In this document: positions 61,501 to 64,000 of the stretch, piece by piece
How the letters are laid out: each line of letters begins with the position of its first letter
Numbering within the stretch: position 1 is the stretch's first letter
Origin: Candidatus Obscuribacterales bacterium
Lineage (GTDB): Bacteria; Cyanobacteriota; Vampirovibrionia; Obscuribacterales; Obscuribacteraceae
Length of the DNA: 64,000 nt
Assembly (NCBI GenBank): GCA_020634035.1
Contig: JACKCM010000002.1
Span: 744,001-808,000, forward strand
Reading direction: 5' to 3'
Position numbers and translations under genes: made by a program
Notes under the pieces: model-generated
Seen by the model: only the letters and a program-made list of their open reading frames with translations
Told to the model about the DNA's origin: nothing
Database searches by the model: none

Positions 61501-64000
61501 TTTCCAGATAGATTTCACCAAGACGAAAATGAATCTCTTCATAAAAAGGATTCTTCTTCAATAGACTTTGATAATAAGCCATCGCCCGAGAAAAATTGCC
61601 CGACTTTTCGTAGATTCGGCCTTCCATGCTATCTCTCTCTTTCCGAGAAAGGTCCTTGAGCTGGTCGAGAATGGCAACAGCCTCCTCAAGCCTGCCCTGT
61701 TTAGCCAGACTGTACATAAGCAGCTCATCGGTGGCTCTTCGGTCAGGATTGCGCTTCTTCGCTTCTCGGGCCAGGGCGACGGCTTCGTCCAACTTCCCAA
61801 GGGCAGCATAGGTCTCGGATAATTCCTGCAAAACATAGACATTATCAGGATCCCGGGTCTGGGCTTCTTCGAGCAGATCTATCGCTTCATCACCCTTGCC
61901 GGAATTGGCAAGCACTTCCGAACGTGCCACCAGGGGGATGAAAGCGAGGGGATTGTCCGGCTGAGTTTTGAGTGCATCCTCCGACTCTCGAGCCGCCTCT
62001 TCGAATTTGCCGATTCTTGCATGAACCAGGGACGATACCGCAAGCACATTCCATTCACCCTGGTGGCTCTTGGTCAATGGATCTATCGCCTCTTCCGCTT
62101 TGCCGGGTTTTGCATCAGCCAGATAAATCATGGCCAGGTTGAGCCGGGGATTGGCTGCCACCGGATCCAGTGATAGGGCGCGACGAAAAATATTCTCCGC
62201 CAGGGCGTCGTCACCCAGCTCTCTTAATACGTTGCCGTATTCATTGAGAGTTCTGGTGTTACGAGGATCTAACCGCACCGACGTTTTCAAGGGCTCGACC
62301 GCGTCCTTGAAGTCGTTGGATGGAATATAACACCAGGCCAGGTTATAGTGAGCGACTGGATTGTCCGGGTCTATTTTGATCCAGTGTTTTACATAGGGCT
62401 CTGCATTCTGGTAGAACTCCAGACCGATGTAGATACTGGTCAACTGTTCTAGCGAAAGCAGATGATCCGGATTCAACTCAAGAGCGTTTTGAAACTCTTC
62501 GATGGCGCGATCCAGCTCATTTCTTGCTTTGTGCAAGATCCCCAGTTGATAGTGAAGACTGGGACTGTCGGGATAGTTAACCAGAGCCTTCTGGGCCTGA
62601 TTAATCGCTTCTTGCACTCGTCCGCTGGTGGAGAGCCTGAATACGACACTGAGATCACTGGCTCTGTCGATGTCGAAATCGCCGAACTGATCTACCGATG
62701 CCGCCATTCTCTCGGTGGTGGCTTTCCAACTCCTGGCTTGATCAAGACGATACTTTATCTCCATCCTTCCGGGGCTGATGCTATCGGCGGTGCCCAGTTC
62801 TCTGATAGCGTCGTCCACCAGACCGAGCGATAGATAGGTGGAGCCCAACTCGAAATGCACATCAGAAGAATCCGGAGCCAGTTGAGTCGCCCTGGTTAAC
62901 TCAGCAAGCGCTTTCTCATTGTCGCCCTCGAGAAAGTAGAGACGACCAAGACCTAGATAGCCAGTCGGTTTATCCGGTGCCAGTTTGACCACACGAGAGT
63001 ATGCGCTCTTTGCTTTAGCGTAATTACCTTCGGCAAAATAGCCATCAGCTTCGGCTATCACTTTGACCAGAGCCTCAGCTTTCGAGGGCTCTTTCTCTTT
63101 TGCGTAGCCGGGCGCCGTCCCAAAGAGAATGACGAAGCTTGAAATTAAGAAAACAGCCGATTTTTGAAATTCTTTTTTCACCAGGATGCTCCAGATTTCA
63201 GTTGAGACTGCCGCAGAGCTTTTGGAAGAGTTCGATGCTCTTCCTGTGTTCGTCACCCAGATTGTAATCTAACTCTTCGATGAAATATCTCTTCACCCGT
63301 TCTCTATCGAGCAGCATATGATCCGCCGCTGCTTCGACCACCTCTTCTAGATGGCTGCTCAGACCCAGATCTCTAGATCGGTTGAGGGCCTCTTCTATCT
63401 CTTTATAGCGTGTCGGCTCTTGCTCGACAAATTCCGATCTGGCTGCCCATACTCCAAATACCATAGGCAACTTGAAGCGGTCGAACCACCACTTACCGAG
63501 ATCAATTCGGTTAAAAGAGGCAGACCAGCTCTTGTCCACTTTGAGTGCTTCATCGCCGATAATCAGGGCACCGGAAGCGCTGCTGCCGGGTAAATCCGGC
63601 GTGACCACCGTCTTGAAGTCTGCCTTTACCGAAGCCTCTTGATCCAAAATCACCCTCAAAAGATTAATAGAGGTAGCGGATGCATTCGGCACCAGTACCG
63701 GTGCTTTGTCGAGATCTTTGAGATCTCCTTTATAGAAGAAGAGCACCGAACCCACAGGACCCAGGCTCGATACCGATATTCCAGGAACCAAACTGAGGCT
63801 CGGACAGTTCAAATAACAGTAGAGGCTGACGGCGCTTACATCGAGGTCGCCCGCTTCGATAAGGGCATTGAGACCGCTTGGTACCCTGGAGACGAACTCT
63901 CCTTCGAGCACCACCGCCCCTTTTTTAATCGGAAGATTAATGGGCAGGCAGTTGCTGAAGTCTATCTGTCCGATTCGGGGCAGACTGCTTCTTGCTTTGT

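Overview
The window looks like chromosomal DNA of an uncultured diderm bacterium. The best guess is a non-photosynthetic relative of Cyanobacteria (Melainabacteria/Vampirovibrionia, Obscuribacter-like). Supporting signs are an LPS-export set (LptC, LptA, LptB, LptF/G), a stand-alone NuoN/NdhB gene as in cyanobacteria, Ser/Thr kinases with a GYSPPEQ activation segment, many tetratricopeptide (TPR) proteins, and MqnA of the futalosine menaquinone route. This placement is inference from gene content; no rRNA gene is present.

Layout. 1-12.0 kb (+): three very large proteins of unknown function in tandem. The first is cut by the window edge. The first and third are paralogues along most of their length; the middle one has a different architecture. 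No cysteine is visible in about 3,900 residues. 12.0-17.6 kb: a family 2 glycosyltransferase, an inositol-monophosphatase-like enzyme, ileS with a long leader holding a promoter and a terminator/antiterminator pair, a lipoprotein and an NTF2-like protein. 17.6-37.0 kb (-): about twenty genes in one direction, comprising carA, a HAD phosphatase, a TPR protein, lptC-A-B-F/G, a TPR protein, aroK, an unknown, aroQ, a TPR protein, an ABC exporter with accessory genes, a NUDIX hydrolase, a C39-like peptidase, an A-type Fe-S carrier, a YgfZ-TPR fusion and two small tandem secreted paralogues. 37.4-41.2 kb: nuoN, tRNA-Arg(CCT), ssb with an operator-like palindrome on its promoter, and a soluble Ser/Thr kinase. 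41.2-50.1 kb: cell-wall genes (VanX-like dipeptidase, alpha/beta hydrolase, membrane-anchored MurF-like ligase, Ddl, MurB, MurC) interrupted by a transposase-derived zinc-ribbon/winged-helix protein, then rpsT. 50.4-55 kb: a low-complexity protein, a caspase-fold protein that has lost its catalytic residues and carries a TonB-like C-terminus, and an orphan N6-adenine DNA methyltransferase. 55.2-64 kb: rsmI, a PilZ protein, uppP, a GT-C membrane glycosyltransferase, a membrane Ser/Thr kinase, a large TPR protein and mqnA (cut by the window edge).

The most unusual items are the cysteine-free giant protein cluster, the IS1595-type zinc ribbon fused to a DprA-like winged helix beside two matching palindromes exactly 60 bp apart, the caspase-fold/TonB fusion, the YgfZ-TPR fusion next to an Fe-S carrier, and the membrane MurF/Ddl operon beside a VanX-like gene. 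No CRISPR array, prophage or intact insertion sequence was seen.
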